Assembly: GCF_005144965.1 (NCBI RefSeq)
Contig: NZ_CP039704.1
Span: 2,774,001 to 2,838,000, forward strand
Reading direction: 5' to 3'
Length of the DNA: 64,000 bases
Source: Hankyongella ginsenosidimutans
GTDB lineage: Bacteria; Pseudomonadota; Alphaproteobacteria; Sphingomonadales; Sphingomonadaceae
Shown: positions 12,199-22,766 of the stretch, in pieces
Layout: every line of letters starts with the position of its first letter
How positions within the stretch are numbered: position 1 is the stretch's first letter
Translations under genes and position numbers: made by a program
The notes under the pieces: generated by a model
The model's input: only the letters and a program-made list of their open reading frames with translations
Told to the model about the DNA's origin: nothing
Database searches by the model: none

Positions 12199-14349
12199 TT
12201 ACGCTCGCTGGGCGTGCGCCCGCTTCAGGCCGCACACGAAAGCATCCAGCTGCACGCGCAGGGCCTGCGCCTGCGTGCCGACCTCCTGGCTGGCGGTCAT
12301 CACCTGCGTAGCGGCCGACTGGGTATCAAGCGCAGCGTTGTCGACAGTGGCGATCCTGGTGCGCGCTTGCCGCGCGCCATCCACAGTCTGCTCGACAGCG
12401 CGGTTGATTTCGCCCATCGCAGCGCTCTGCTCCTCGATGGCGGCTGCGATCATGGTGGACGCGCCGCTCACTTTGTTGACGGCGCCGATAATGTCGCGGA
12501 TCGAGACGACGGCCTGATTGGTCGCCTCGCGGATCGCGTCGATCTGCGCCGAGATGTCCCGGGTTGCCCCAGCGGTCTGACCGGCAAGCGCCTTGACCTC
12601 CGAGGCGACGACAGCGAAGCCCTTGCCGGCTTCTCCGGCACGCGCCGCCTCAATGGTGGCGTTGAGCGCCAGCAGGTTGGTCTGGCTCGCCACAGCGTCA
12701 ATCAAGGTGACGATCTCGCCGATCTTCGCAGCCGATGCGACCAGCCCATCCACGCACCTGTCTGCGACGGCCGCGCAGTTGACGGCATCGCTCGCGACTT
12801 CAGCGGCCAGTGTCACCTGCTGGGCGATTTCCTGCGTCGCTCCCATCAGTTCGCCGATGGTCGGCGCGATGCTGGCGACACCGTCTTCCGCGCCCATGGC
12901 GGCGTTGGTCGCCTCGCATGCTTCCGAACGGGTGTAGGATGACGTGAGCGCCATCGCATCCGCGGCTGAATTCAGCTGCACGGCCGACGCGCTCAGCGAC
13001 GACGCAGCCGAACCGATCGACTCTTCAAGTTCCTGCACCAGCCGCAGGATCGTATCCCGTTCCCGCTCCTGCGCGATCGCCTGTTCAGCGGCGGCCGCGT
13101 CCATCAGGCGCTGGTTTTCGGCACGGACCTCGGCAATCGTCGACTCAAGGCGCTGCTGCGCCGCCTGCCGCTCGGCTTCGGCTTTCTTCCAGGTCATTCT
13201 GTGCGGCCAGGCTATCCCGGCACAGCAGCACACCGCGAGCGATGGCACCGACCTCATGCCGGTCCTGCGTGTAGGCGACCGGGCTGGTCAGGTCGCCTTC
13301 CGAAAGCTGGCCAAGCCGCGACACCAGCGCCGACAGCGATGCGTTGATAACCGCGCCGATACGGAAGGACACCCAGACTGTCAGCAACACGCCGGCGAGC
13401 GCCAGCGCGAGGTTGGTGTAGAGCCTGGACTGAAAGCCGGCGATGCGCAAAGCGAGCAGCCGGTCCAGTTCGCGTGCCGTGGTCTTCCAGAGCGAATCCG
13501 CCGTGCCGGCATAAACCTGCAGCGCGCTATGCAGATCGGCGCTCTCGCCCGTTGCCTGCACCCGCTTGGCGGCGGCAAGATATTGGCCGAACGCCTGACC
13601 GAACGCCTCGATATCCTTGCGCCAGGTGCCCGCCTTCAGGCTGCCGTCGGGATTGCCGTCATAGGCAGAAGCGATCGAGCCATTGAGCGCTGCGTAATCA
13701 GCCTCCAGCGCGCCAAGTGCTGAATAGAATTCCAGGCGCTGCTCCTCGGATGCCGCTGTACCCAAAACCCGGCCGCGCGATTGACGCGCGACGCCGAACG
13801 CATGAGCTGCGGCAGCTTCAGCAACGCTACATCCATCACGTAGAAGCTATCGAGGTCGGGATCGAGAATCAGGTTCGATTTATCGCCGATCCGGGTGATC
13901 AACGCGTCCACCGCCGCACCCGCCGCCTTGCGCTGCGCGACATCGCCCTGCCAGCCGGAGAATGCCGCCGCGACAGCCTGGGACTGCGCTTTGCTCTCAA
14001 GCGCTTCATCCAGTTTCGCCGCGGTGGTGTCGATAGCCCGCGCCGCCGCGGCAATCGTCGCGGCCGGTGCGGACTCGCTGCCCGCCGGCTCGCCCAGACT
14101 GGCCAGACTGTGCGCCGGCCAAGCGGCTTCCAGGTAGGTCACGCCGATGCGTTCCTGTTCGGCGAAGTGGATGTCTTTGAGGCTCTGGCTGACGAACAAC
14201 TGCGTCAGCAGCGCAACAGGCGCCAATCCCAGCAGGACGACGATTTTGAATCTTGCGGCCAGCGAAAACGCTCGATCATTGATCTTCCCCAGCCGCAGCG
14301 GAACTGCGGCACTCAACGCAACAATACGATCGGGCATCCCCACACCCAT
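12199..14349 (-). CDS. Methyl-accepting chemotaxis protein, two frameshifts
   Basis: A membrane chemoreceptor of about 716 aa. A first membrane segment lies near residues 25-45 ([20 protein letters not shown]), then a long helical periplasmic sensor region, a second segment ([20 protein letters not shown]), a HAMP-like linker, and a cytoplasmic signalling domain with the hairpin tip [20 protein letters not shown]. No C-terminal CheR-docking pentapeptide is visible. The frame changes near 13760 and 13200. It lies on the opposite strand between liuD and liuA, so it may report on a leucine-related signal, but that is only proximity. A TTG 15 bases upstream is an alternative start. Confidence 0.88.
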
Positions 14350-14477
14350 GAATTCGTTACGCAAAACCAGGTGAATAAATACTTAAGCGTACCAGCTCAT
14401 GCGACGAGCCGCGTCGCTTGCCTGCCGATGGACCTTGGCCTACCGTCCGCCGCACCTTGGGAAAACAGGAGAACGAC

Positions 14478-15640
14478 ATGAACTTCAGCGCCCTGCGGTT
14501 CGATCATGGGGAAACTCTGGACATGCTGCGTCAGACGGTTGCGGATTTCGCTGCCGCCGAGATCGCGCCGCGCGCCGCCGAGATCGACCGCGACAATAAA
14601 TTCCCGCGCGACCTCTGGCCGAAGCTCGGTGCGCTCGGCCTGCATGGCGTGACGGTCTCGGAGGCCGATGGCGGGGCGGGCCTTGGCTATCTTGCCCATT
14701 GCATCGTGATGGAGGAGATCAGCCGGGCGTCCGCCTCGGTCGGACTGTCCTACGGCGCGCACACCAACCTGTGCATCAACCAGATCGCCCGCTGGGGCAC
14801 GCCGGCGCAGAAAGCGAAGTATCTGCCGGGGCTGATCTCGGGTGAGCATCTCGGCGCGCTCGCCATGTCGGAGCCGGGGTCAGGGTCCGATGTGGTGTCG
14901 ATGCGCCTGCGCGCGGACAAGCATAACGACCGTTATGTGCTGAACGGCAACAAGATGTGGATCACCAACGGCCCGACCGCGGACACACTGGTGGTTTACG
15001 CCAAGACCGACCCGGAGGCCGGGCCGCGCGGCATCACCGCCTTCCTGATCGAGAAGCACATGGCCGGCTTCTCGACCGCCCAGAAGCTCGACAAGCTGGG
15101 CATGCGCGGATCGGACACCTGCGAACTGGTGTTCGAGAATTGCGAAGTGCCGTTCGAGAATGTGCTGGGCGAGGAAGGGCGCGGCGTCAACGTGCTGATG
15201 TCCGGCCTCGATTACGAGCGCGTGGTGCTGGCTGCCGGTCCGCTCGGCATCATGGCCGCCTGCCTCGACACCGTGGTGCCCTACGTCCACGAGCGCCAGC
15301 AGTTCGGCCAGCCGATCGGCACCTTCCAGCTCATGCAGGGCAAGCTCGCCGACATGTACACCACCTTCTCGGCCTGCCGCGCCTATGTCTATGCGGTGGC
15401 GCAGGCCTGCGACCGCGGCGAGACCACCCGCAAGGACGCGGCAGGATGCATTCTCTACGCGGCGGAAAAGCCACCTGGATGGCGCTGGAGGCGATCCAGG
15501 CGCTCGGCGGCAACGGCTACATCAACGAGTATCCAACCGGCCGACTGCTGCGCGACGCCAAGCTTTACGAGATCGGCGCTGGCACCAGCGAAATCCGCCG
15601 GTATCTGATCGGCCGCGAACTGTTCGAGGAAAGTGCGTAA
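14478..15640 (+). CDS. liuA: Isovaleryl-CoA dehydrogenase (LiuA)
   Basis: An acyl-CoA dehydrogenase oxidising isovaleryl-CoA to 3-methylcrotonyl-CoA, the step before LiuB/LiuD. The protein shows [47 protein letters not shown]-type [14 protein letters not shown], and [30 protein letters not shown] split into normal family spacing. One frameshift lies near 15466. Total about 387 aa. The catalytic Glu of isovaleryl-type enzymes sits in the [13 protein letters not shown] segment, as in that subfamily. CAGGAGAACGAC before the ATG is a good ribosome site. Confidence 0.93.
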
Positions 15641-15643
15641 TGC

Positions 15644-16237
15644 CTAATTCGCCAGATTGTAGGCGACATCCGCATTGCTGAGCTGGAAGCCCCAGACCAC
15701 CTCGTAGGGAGCAGCGGTGACGCGCGCTTCGACGATGCGCCTGCCATCGTTGTCGCGCGCGGTCGCCTGCAGCGGCGCTGCCGCCTTGCGCGCCGCCGCC
15801 TCGTCGACGACAGCCGTATAGCTGGCGCTCGCCTGCGCCTGCCTTGATCCGGCGGCGAAACGCAACTGGACGGGAATCACCTGCTTCGAGAGCACGGCCT
15901 CGTTGTTGCGCGTCACGGCCACGAACAGCGGTAGTTCGACAGTGCGCTCTGCGGCGGCGTCGCGGCGCACCGCGGTGACGCGCACGCTGGTCGGCACGGT
16001 CAATTTACCCTTGTCCGGCTTGCATTCGCCAGTCGCCTGCGAGAACTGGGCGGTCACATCCAGCGAATCAGCCGTACCAGCGGCTGCGTCCGGCTTCAGA
16101 AGCGTCGCCGTCTCGGCATAGCGCAGGATGGAAACGGCCGGGCAATAGCTGCGGGTGATCTGCAACGGATTGCCCTGGCAGGCCGCCAGCCCGACCAATC
16201 CCAGCGCCGCCACTCCGTACCGCCCAAATCTGTTCAC
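15644..16237 (-). CDS. Predicted lipoprotein of unknown function
   Basis: A protein of about 197 aa starting at a GTG (16237) preceded by GAGGAT. The first 20 residues are a lipoprotein signal (VNRFGRYGVAALGLVGLAACQG) cut here at the LAAC lipobox cysteine, so it should be anchored in the outer or inner membrane. The rest is soluble beta-rich sequence without a motif I know, ending in VWGFQLSNADVAYNLAN. It is convergent with liuA, three bases apart. The frame is intact. I cannot assign a role. Confidence 0.65.
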   Translation of the reverse strand: MNRFGRYGVAALGLVGLAACQGNPLQITRSYCPAVSILRYAETATLLKPDAAAGTADSLDVTAQFSQATGECKPDKGKLTVPTSVRVTAVRRDAAAERTVELPLFVAVTRNNEAVLSKQVIPVQLRFAAGSRQAQASASYTAVVDEAAARKAAAPLQATARDNDGRRIVEARVTAAPYEVVWGFQLSNADVAYNLAN

Positions 16238-16350
16238 GTCGTCATCCTCGTCTGCGGTGGCTTGCCACCTGTTATCAGACGTCATGGCGCGAACGCCCGA
16301 CCAGCGCAAGGTTGGCCACCCGATTCACGGGACTGCCGACTCTACCGGAC

Positions 16351-16386
16351 AAAACAAATCCCGCCGGCTGACTGGCAGCCGGCGGG
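16351..16386 (-). terminator. Intrinsic terminator after the TonB-like gene
   Basis: A perfect 11-bp stem (CCCGCCGGCTG / CAGCCGGCGGG) with a five-base loop is followed on the minus strand by ATTTGTTTT. It lies about 20 bases beyond the probable stop of the TonB-like gene at 16407. The open frame through the hairpin is better explained by a one-base error just before that stop. Confidence 0.8.
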
Positions 16387-16406
16387 ATAAGCCTGTGTGA
16401 TGCCGC

Positions 16407-16749
16407 TTAGCTGAGGCCAGACGATCGGGACGACCAGCTTGGTCGTGCCAGCCGGCGGAGCAGGCAGCGTGCCAATCTTTTCGAAAATCTTCTGGGATTC
16501 GCGGTCCAGAATGTCGGAGCCGCTGCCCTCGATAATCTCGGTGCCGACCACCTTGCCGCTACCGTCGAACTGCACGCGGATCTTGGTGGTGCCCTGCTCG
16601 TTGCGCACTTGCGCAGAGCGTGGATAGGACTGGTTCTTGGCGATCAAGGTCAGCACTTCCTTGCCCCATTCGGCGGCAAAGGCCGGGGCTGCCATCGGCG
16701 CGGCGAGTAGAGCCGCGATCGCCAGTGATTTGAAAAATGTCTTGCCCAT
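16407..16749 (-). CDS. Exported TonB-C-like protein 1
   Basis: A small exported protein (about 113 aa) with a clear signal peptide (FFKSLAIAALLAAPMAAPAFA) and a single TonB C-terminal-like domain: NQSYPRSAQVRNEQGTTKIRV, GSGSDILDRESQKIF, TLPAPPAGTTKLVVPIVW. It lacks the transmembrane anchor and proline-rich spacer of true TonB, so it is probably periplasmic. The frame runs on to 16342 through a terminator hairpin; comparison with the paralogue next door, which ends in WKLS and a stop, suggests the true stop is the TAA at 16407-16409, hidden by an indel in GGCC. It is downstream of its paralogue. Confidence 0.75.
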
Positions 16750-16866
16750 ATCTGTCTCCAAAACTTCTTCTGGTTCGGCGCGCTAAAGTGCACCCGCGAG
16801 CTAAAAATAGTGTTTAACCGGTTTTCAAAGCGTAAACCGTGCTGGTAAACGCCATTTTACTATTAC

Positions 16867-17220
16867 TTAGCTGAGCTTCCAGGAAATCGGCACGACAATT
16901 TTGGTTGCACCGGCAGGTGGTGGCGGAAACTTACCAATCTTTTCGAAGATTTTTGGGATTCACGATCAAGAATATCGGAGCCACTGCTCTGGGTTACTTC
17001 GATGTTCGAGATCTTGCCGTCCGCCTCGATCGAGAGGAGACCTTGGTCACCCCTCTTCCTTGCGGACCTGTGCCGAGCGCGGGTAGGATTGATTCTTGCC
17101 GATCAGCGATACGACCGACTTGCTCCAGTCGTCAGCATGCGCCGGCAGACTGCCAAATATGCAAAGCGCGCAAACCGCGACGATAAACTTCGGTGTTTTG
17201 CTGCGCAGCAAGGCGTACAT
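16867..17220 (-). CDS. Exported TonB-C-like protein 2 (paralogue)
   Basis: A paralogue of the neighbouring gene, of about 118 aa after repair. It starts MYALLRSKTPKFIVAVCA and has a signal peptide ending in PAHA, then WSKSVVSLIGKNQSYPRSAQV, SSGSDILDRESQK, PPPPAGATKIVVPISWKLS. Frame changes lie near 17050 and 16955. The two genes lie in tandem on the minus strand with about 117 bases between them and share the SGSDILDRESQ and NQSYPRSAQV blocks, so this is a local duplication. Periplasmic role unknown. Confidence 0.72.
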
Positions 17221-17406
17221 TCCTAAACTCCTGGCTTTCTCAGGTGAGTGCGGCCCATGTCCGCAGGTTTGTAGCTATACTGGGATGGATGTAGCATTCT
17301 GGTGAAGACGGACGGTTAATGCGTATTTACCCAGGCGGTGCCGTTTGCAGGGCCGCGCCGATATGGCGCTTGCCATTCAGTCGCGGCTCGCTACATCCTG
17401 CCTGGG

Positions 17407-18344
17407 ATGACCCGCTCTCTTACTGTGATTCTCGCGAACCCGCGCGGCTTCTGCGCCGGTGTTGATCGCGCCATTCGCATCGTCGAACTCTCGCTCGAGC
17501 GGTTCGGCGCGCCCGTCTATGTGCGGCACGAGATCGTGCATAACCGGTATGTGGTTAAGACCCTTGAGGCCAAGGGCGCGATTTTTGTCGACGAACTGGA
17601 CGAGGTTCCCTCGGATCGCCCGGTGATTTTTCCGCCCACGGCGTGCCGAAGAACATCCCGGCGGAGGCCGAGCGGCGGCAGATGATCTATGTGGACGCCA
17701 CCTGCCCACTGGTCTCGAAGGTGCACCGCGAGGCGGAACGCCAGTCCAGCACCGGCAAGCATCTGTTCCTGATCGGCCATGCCGGGCACCCGGAGGTGAT
17801 TGGCACGCTCGGCCAACTGGAGCCGGGCGCGATAAGCCTGGTCGAAACGGTGGACGATGTCGCAAAGGTTGCGCCGCCGGACGGCGCCGACCTCGCCTAC
17901 ATCACCCAGACCACGCTATCAGTCGACGACACTGCGGATATCGTCGCGGCGCTGGCGGCGCGCTTTCCGAACATCGCAGCGCCGCGCGCCGACGATATCT
18001 GCTACGCCACCACCAATCGCCAGGAGGCCGTGAAGGCGATCGCGCCGCGGTGCGACCTGCTGCTGGTGATCGGCGCACCCAATTCCTCGAATTCCGTCCG
18101 CCTGGTCGAGGTAGCGGAACGGGCCGGCGCGCCAAGCCGGCTGGTCCAGTCCGCCGCCGATCTCGACATGGCCTGGTTCGAGGGCGTCGAGACCGTCGGC
18201 ATGACCGCCGGAGCCTCCGCGCCGGAAGTGCTGGTCGAGGATGTGCTGACCGTGCTGCGCACCCATTTCGATGTCACGATCGAGACCGTGCAGACCCGGG
18301 TCGAGGATGTCACCTTCAAGCTGCCGCGCGCGCTCAGCGCCTGA
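17407..18344 (+). CDS. ispH: 4-hydroxy-3-methylbut-2-enyl diphosphate reductase (IspH)
   Basis: The last enzyme of the MEP isoprenoid pathway, an iron-sulfur protein. Cluster cysteines are seen in [28 protein letters not shown] and [14 protein letters not shown], with [32 protein letters not shown] and [15 protein letters not shown]. One frameshift near 17632 falls inside the SAHGVP motif. Repaired length is about 312 aa. thrB starts six bases after the stop, and the order ispH-thrB-rnhA is typical of alphaproteobacteria. Confidence 0.95.
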
Positions 18345-18349
18345 GCACC

Positions 18350-19296
18350 ATGGCTGTCTACACGCAGGTCTCCGCCGAGCAACTGGAGGTACACCTCCAG
18401 CACTATGACATCGGCACCTAACGAGCGCCAAAGGCATCGCCGAGGGCGTTGAGAACAGCAATTACCTGGTCGAGACCACTGCCGGCCGCTTCATCCTGAC
18501 CCTGTACGAGCGGCGGGTCGCCGAGTCCGACCTGCCATTCTTTTGCCTTGATGGCGCATCTGGCGGCCGAGGGCGTGCCAGCGCCGCGCCCGATCGCCAG
18601 CCGGGAGGGACACCATGTCCTAGCGCTGTGCGGCCGACCGTCCTGCCTGATCGAATTTTTGACCGGCATCTGCGTAACCGAGCCGACGCCCGCCCAATGC
18701 GCGGCGCTCGGTGCCTGCCTTGCCGCCATGCACAAGGCAGGAGACAGTTTCGGCATGACACGCGCCAACGCCCTGTCGCTCGACGCCTGGCGACCGCTTG
18801 CGGACTCGTGCGCCGGGCGGCTGGACGCGATCATTCCCGGCCTGACCGCCATCGTCGACCAGGAGCTCGACTGGCTGGCCGCGCACTGGCCGCGCCACCT
18901 GCCCGCAGGACCGATCCACGCCGATCTGTTTCCCGACAACGTCCTGTTCGCCGGATCGCGGATCAGCGGCGTCATCGACTTCTATTTCGCCGCCACCGAC
19001 GCATACGCCTACGACCTTGCCATATGCCTCAACGCCTGGTGCTTTGATCCGCGCGGCGTGCAGTTCCATACCGAGCAGGCGGCTGCGCTGATGGCCGCAT
19101 ACTCCAGCCAGCGCGCCCTCTCCCTGCCGAAGCCGCCGCCCTGCCCGTGCTGTGTCGCGGTGCCGCCATGCGCTTCCTGCTCACCCGCGCCTACGACTGG
19201 ATCAACACGCCGCCGACGGCGCTGGTCACCCGCAAGGACCCACGCGATTACCTCAATCGCCTGCAGGCCTTCGCCAGCGGGCAGGCGCACCCATGA
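18350..19296 (+). CDS. thrB: Homoserine kinase (ThrB, APH-fold type), three frameshifts
   Basis: Phosphorylates homoserine in threonine synthesis. This is the aminoglycoside-phosphotransferase-fold form found in alphaproteobacteria. Seen are [42 protein letters not shown], the catalytic loop [13 protein letters not shown], and the metal-binding GVIDFYFA. Frame changes are near 18419 (hides an in-frame TAA), 18536 (T run) and 19130. The last bases overlap the rnhA start as ATGA. Total about 315 aa. Confidence 0.93.
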
Positions 19297-19738
19297 CCTT
19301 GCCGCTGGTCGAAATGGCTACGGACGGCGCTTGCCTTGGCAATCCAGGTCCCGGCGGCTGGGGCGTGCTGCTGCGCTGCGACGGGCGGGAAAAACGCTCG
19401 CCAGCGCCGCGCCGGACACCACCAACAATCGCATGGAGCTGCAAGCTGCCATCGAGGGCCTGCGCGCGCTCAACCGCCCTTGTCGTGTAACGCTCTCGAC
19501 AGACAGTACCTATGTGCGCGACGGCATCACCAAGTGGATCCACGGCTGGCGACGCAACAACTGGCGCACCGCGGACAAGAAGCCGGTGAAAAACCGCGAT
19601 CTGTGGGAAGCGCTGCTCGATGCCTGCGCGCCGCACGAGATCGACTGGCGCTGGGTGCGCGGGCATGACGGCGACCCGGATAACGAGCGGGTGGACCAGC
19701 TGGCGCGCGAAGCAGCGCTCACGCTGAAGCCCGCGTAA
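19293..19738 (+). CDS. rnhA: Ribonuclease HI (RnhA), one frameshift
   Basis: Cuts RNA in RNA-DNA hybrids. The catalytic residues are visible: Asp in [18 protein letters not shown], Glu in [13 protein letters not shown], Asp in [12 protein letters not shown], and Asp in [35 protein letters not shown] is the substrate-handle region. One frameshift near 19390. About 148 aa in all, the normal size. The start overlaps the thrB stop. Confidence 0.95.
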
Positions 19739-19805
19739 GGTTTACAGCCCGGGTTGCAGGCGTTAGCTTTTTGTGAGCAGTGTGGAAGCAAACCGGGGAT
19801 AATGG

Positions 19806-20228
19806 ATGCTCAAGGAGTTTCGGGAGTTCGCCATCAAGGGCAATGCGCTTGATCTGGCGGTCGGCGTGATTATTGGCGCAGCCTTCGGCAAGATCGTCGA
19901 GTCCGTCGTCAACGATCTGATCATGCCGATCGTCGCCTCGCTGGTCGGCAAGCCCGATTTCAGCGATATCATGATCCCGCTCTCGGCGGTCCCCGCCGGC
20001 ACCGCCGCGACTTACGCCGCCTACAAGGAAGCGGGCGTCAATTTCATCGGCATCGGCAGCTTCGTCACCATCCTGTTCAATTTCCTGATCCTCGCCTGGA
20101 TCGTCTTTCTGATCGTCAAGGCGGTGAACGGCATGAAGCGTGCGCCCGCACCCGTCGAGGCCGCGCCGCCGCCGCCGGAAGACGTGCTGCTGCTGCGCGA
20201 AATCCGCGACGCCCTCAAGGCGCGGTAG
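19806..20228 (+). CDS. mscL: Large-conductance mechanosensitive channel (MscL)
   Basis: An intact 140-aa inner-membrane channel that releases solutes on hypo-osmotic shock. It shows the N-terminal amphipathic helix and first pore helix ([40 protein letters not shown]), a periplasmic loop, the second helix ([19 protein letters not shown]) and the charged C-terminal helix after a proline stretch. The gene overlaps the convergent hydrolase gene by 14 bases at its end. Confidence 0.96.
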   Translation: MLKEFREFAIKGNALDLAVGVIIGAAFGKIVESVVNDLIMPIVASLVGKPDFSDIMIPLSAVPAGTAATYAAYKEAGVNFIGIGSFVTILFNFLILAWIVFLIVKAVNGMKRAPAPVEAAPPPPEDVLLLREIRDALKAR

Positions 20229-21148
20229 GCGCGCGCAGAAAATCCCGTATCTGGCGGAGCGTCGCCATGCGCAGGGCGTCGCGCTCGCGCAGCAGTTCAT
20301 GCTGCGCGCCGGCGATAATGTGCATGGCTGCATGCGGGAGGCGCGCGCAGGCAGCCTGCGTCGCGCTCAGGTCGACAATGCGATCATCACCGGACGCCAG
20401 AACCATGAGCGGCGTGCGGATCGCTTCCAGATAGCCGGAACGTTCCAGCAGCGCGACCGATTGGAACGCCGCCCGCAGCCAGCCGAAACTCACGCCTCCG
20501 CTCACCAGCGCCGGGTTCTGCGCCGCCCACCAGCTTTCATCCAGCTGACGCGCGGGATCGGTCGTGAGCAGACGTGCGCTGCGCGTCCGGGCCGCGGCAT
20601 CAAAGGCCCCTGCCCTGGAGCAAAACGCGCACCGAACCCCAGCCCCACCGCGCAGGATGCTATCCACCGCGCCAGCATCCAGGGATTGGCGCCGTACGGA
20701 ACCGCAGCATCGGCGAGAGCAGGACGGCCCGCTCGACCAGGGCCGGGCGATCATGAAGCAGGCGCAGCGCCAGATGCCCGCCCATCGAATGCGCGACGAT
20801 GCGCAGCGGGCGCGGTAAATCCAGCCGATCCAGCAGCATCGACAAATCCGCGACGAGCATGCCAAGGTCGTCCGCGTGGCCGACGGTCGGGTTCGCGGCC
20901 AGCCGGCCGGAGAGTCCCTGCCCGCGCCAGTCGAGAGTTATGAGGGCTGGACCCCACGCCACCATGGCGTGGCAGGCCTCGGCATATTTCTCGATGAAAT
21001 CGCCGCGCCCGTTGAGCAGGATGATGGTGCCACCGCCAGGGGTTGCCCCTTCCCAGCGGCAGACACGCAGGCGGGTGCCGCCGGCGTCCAGATGCTCCAG
21101 GGCACCGCCGGGCGGCAGACTTCGCCTGAGTAACACTTCGTCCTGCAA
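20215..21148 (-). CDS. Alpha/beta hydrolase, lysophospholipase/monoacylglycerol lipase-like
   Basis: A serine hydrolase of about 311 aa after one frameshift near 20670. The features are the oxyanion region [25 protein letters not shown], the nucleophile elbow [14 protein letters not shown], a late aspartate in [10 protein letters not shown], and a histidine in [12 protein letters not shown]. This pattern (NGRGxFIEKY, GQGxS, HSMGGH) is that of the PldB/monoacylglycerol-lipase group, so acylglycerols or lysophospholipids are likely substrates. No signal peptide, so cytoplasmic. Convergent with mscL. Confidence 0.82.
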
Positions 21149-21197
21149 GGCGGATCCGTCCTTACGCTTTGTTCACCATGCCCCTAGTGTGCCGTGC

Positions 21198-21699
21198 ATG
21201 ATGCATGCTGTCACACCGGAAATTGCACGGATCGGGCAGGTTGTTCTTGAGATCGCCCTCTGCGCGCTGCTGCTCGTCGCGGCCGTCGGCGACGTCCGCC
21301 GCTACATCATCCCCAATCGCCTGTGCCTGGGCATTGCGCTGCTGGCACCGCTGTACTGGCTTTGCTTTCGCTTGCATCCGGCGACCCCTGCTGCCGCTGG
21401 CCGCCAGGCAACTGGGGCTGTCAATCGCGGTTTTCGCGGTGCTGGCCGGGCTTTTCGCCCTGCGGGTCATGGGGGCGGCGATGTCAAACTCATGGCAGCG
21501 CTGGCGCTCTGGCTGCCGCTGGGCGCCTTCGGCCACGCCGCATACTGGACCGCGCTGACTGGAGCCATCGTCGCCGCTGCTGTCATCGTGCGGACCCGGC
21601 TCAACCCGCAAGCCCCCGCAAAGTTCCTATGGGGTGGCAATCGCCGCCGGCGGCATCGCCGTTCTGGTTGAACCAATCCTTAACGTGTTGGCGGCATAG
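21198..21699 (+). CDS. cpaA: Prepilin peptidase CpaA/TadV
   Basis: A small A24-type membrane peptidase that processes Flp pilins, first gene of the Tad/Cpa block. Visible are the first catalytic Asp in VAAVGDVRRYIIPNRLC and the second motif VMGGGDVKLMAALALW, which is the GxGD signature. Frame changes lie near 21390 and 21630; repaired length is about 166 aa. Two ATGs in a row (21198, 21201) are possible starts. No Flp pilin gene lies in front of it, so the substrate gene is elsewhere. Confidence 0.85.
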
Positions 21700-21735
21700 T
21701 TAGCGCTCATTCACCCTTGGCAGGTGCGTTTCCAT

Positions 21736-22764
21736 ATGAACCCGCGTAGTCTTATTCTTCTGGTTGGCGCGCTTATCATTGCAGGCTTCACCGCCATGCT
21801 GGCGCGGTCCCTGATGATCCAGCAGTCCGCAGCGCCCCAGCAGGTCGAGCAGGCCCCGGCTGAAAAGCAGGTACTGGTTGCAGTCAAGCTCATGCCCCGC
21901 GGCACGATTGTCGAAGCCGCGCACGTCGCCTGGAAGCACTGGCCGGACAACGCGATCGACGAAACCATGATTAACGGCGCGCCAGGGATGAGACCAAGAT
22001 CTTCGGCAAGGTTGCGCGCACCGATATCGCCGCCGGTCAGCCAGTGCCGTCAGCGGGTCTGGTCGGGCCGGGCGAGCGCGGCTTTCTGGCCGCCGCCCTG
22101 CAACCCGGCATGCGCGCCATCACCATTTCGATCTCGGATACGTCTGGCGTCGCCGGCTTCGTATTCCCAGGCGACCGCGTCGACCTTGTTCTGACCCATC
22201 AGGTCGACCAGGGCGACCGCGGCCAGATCCGGGTCTCGGAGACGGTGCTGCAGAACGTCCGCGTGCTGGCGATCGACCAGGATGTGAACGATCGCGAAGA
22301 CCAGCCCAAGGTCGGCCGCACGGTCACCCTCGAGGTGACGCCGAAGCTCGTCGAGAAGATCGCGGTCATGCAGTTGATCGGCTCGGTCTCGCTCAGCCTG
22401 CGCTCGCTGCCGGAGCAGGCGGTCGCAGCAGCGGCGCACGACGCGGCAGCGCCGGACCCGGTTGCGCTGGCCGCGAGCGCACGCGTTGCAACCGACAAAG
22501 CCGGCAAACCAGCAAAGACCCCGGTCGCCGCAAGCATCAAGCGTGACCCGAAAATGCCCTGGGACGATGTACAGACCTACACCCTCGGCAAAGAGGTCTC
22601 GAAATTCGCCAGTGCCGTCCGCACGAACTCCGACGCCGGATCGGCCCCGGTTTCGGCGGCTCCTGCGGCTCCTGCGCCAGCGGCGTCCGCGCCAAAACCG
22701 TCCGGCCCAAGCATCATCGTCAATCGCGGGGCCGAGACCACGCAAGTCGCCGCAGGGGCGCTGA
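21736..22764 (+). CDS. cpaB: Flp pilus assembly protein CpaB/RcpC
   Basis: A periplasmic, membrane-anchored component of the Tad pilus. There is an N-terminal membrane segment (LILLVGALIIAGFTAMLARS), the SAF-like region VAVKLMPRGTIVEAAHVAWK and a domain with AITISISDTSGVAGFVFPGDRVDLVLTH split at its natural turns. The frame changes near 21986. The tail is rich in Ala and Pro. The frame runs straight on into cpaC; I end it at the TGA 22762-22764, three bases before the cpaC ATG, assuming an indel in the GGGGCG run just upstream. Confidence 0.85.
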
Positions 22765-22766
22765 TC

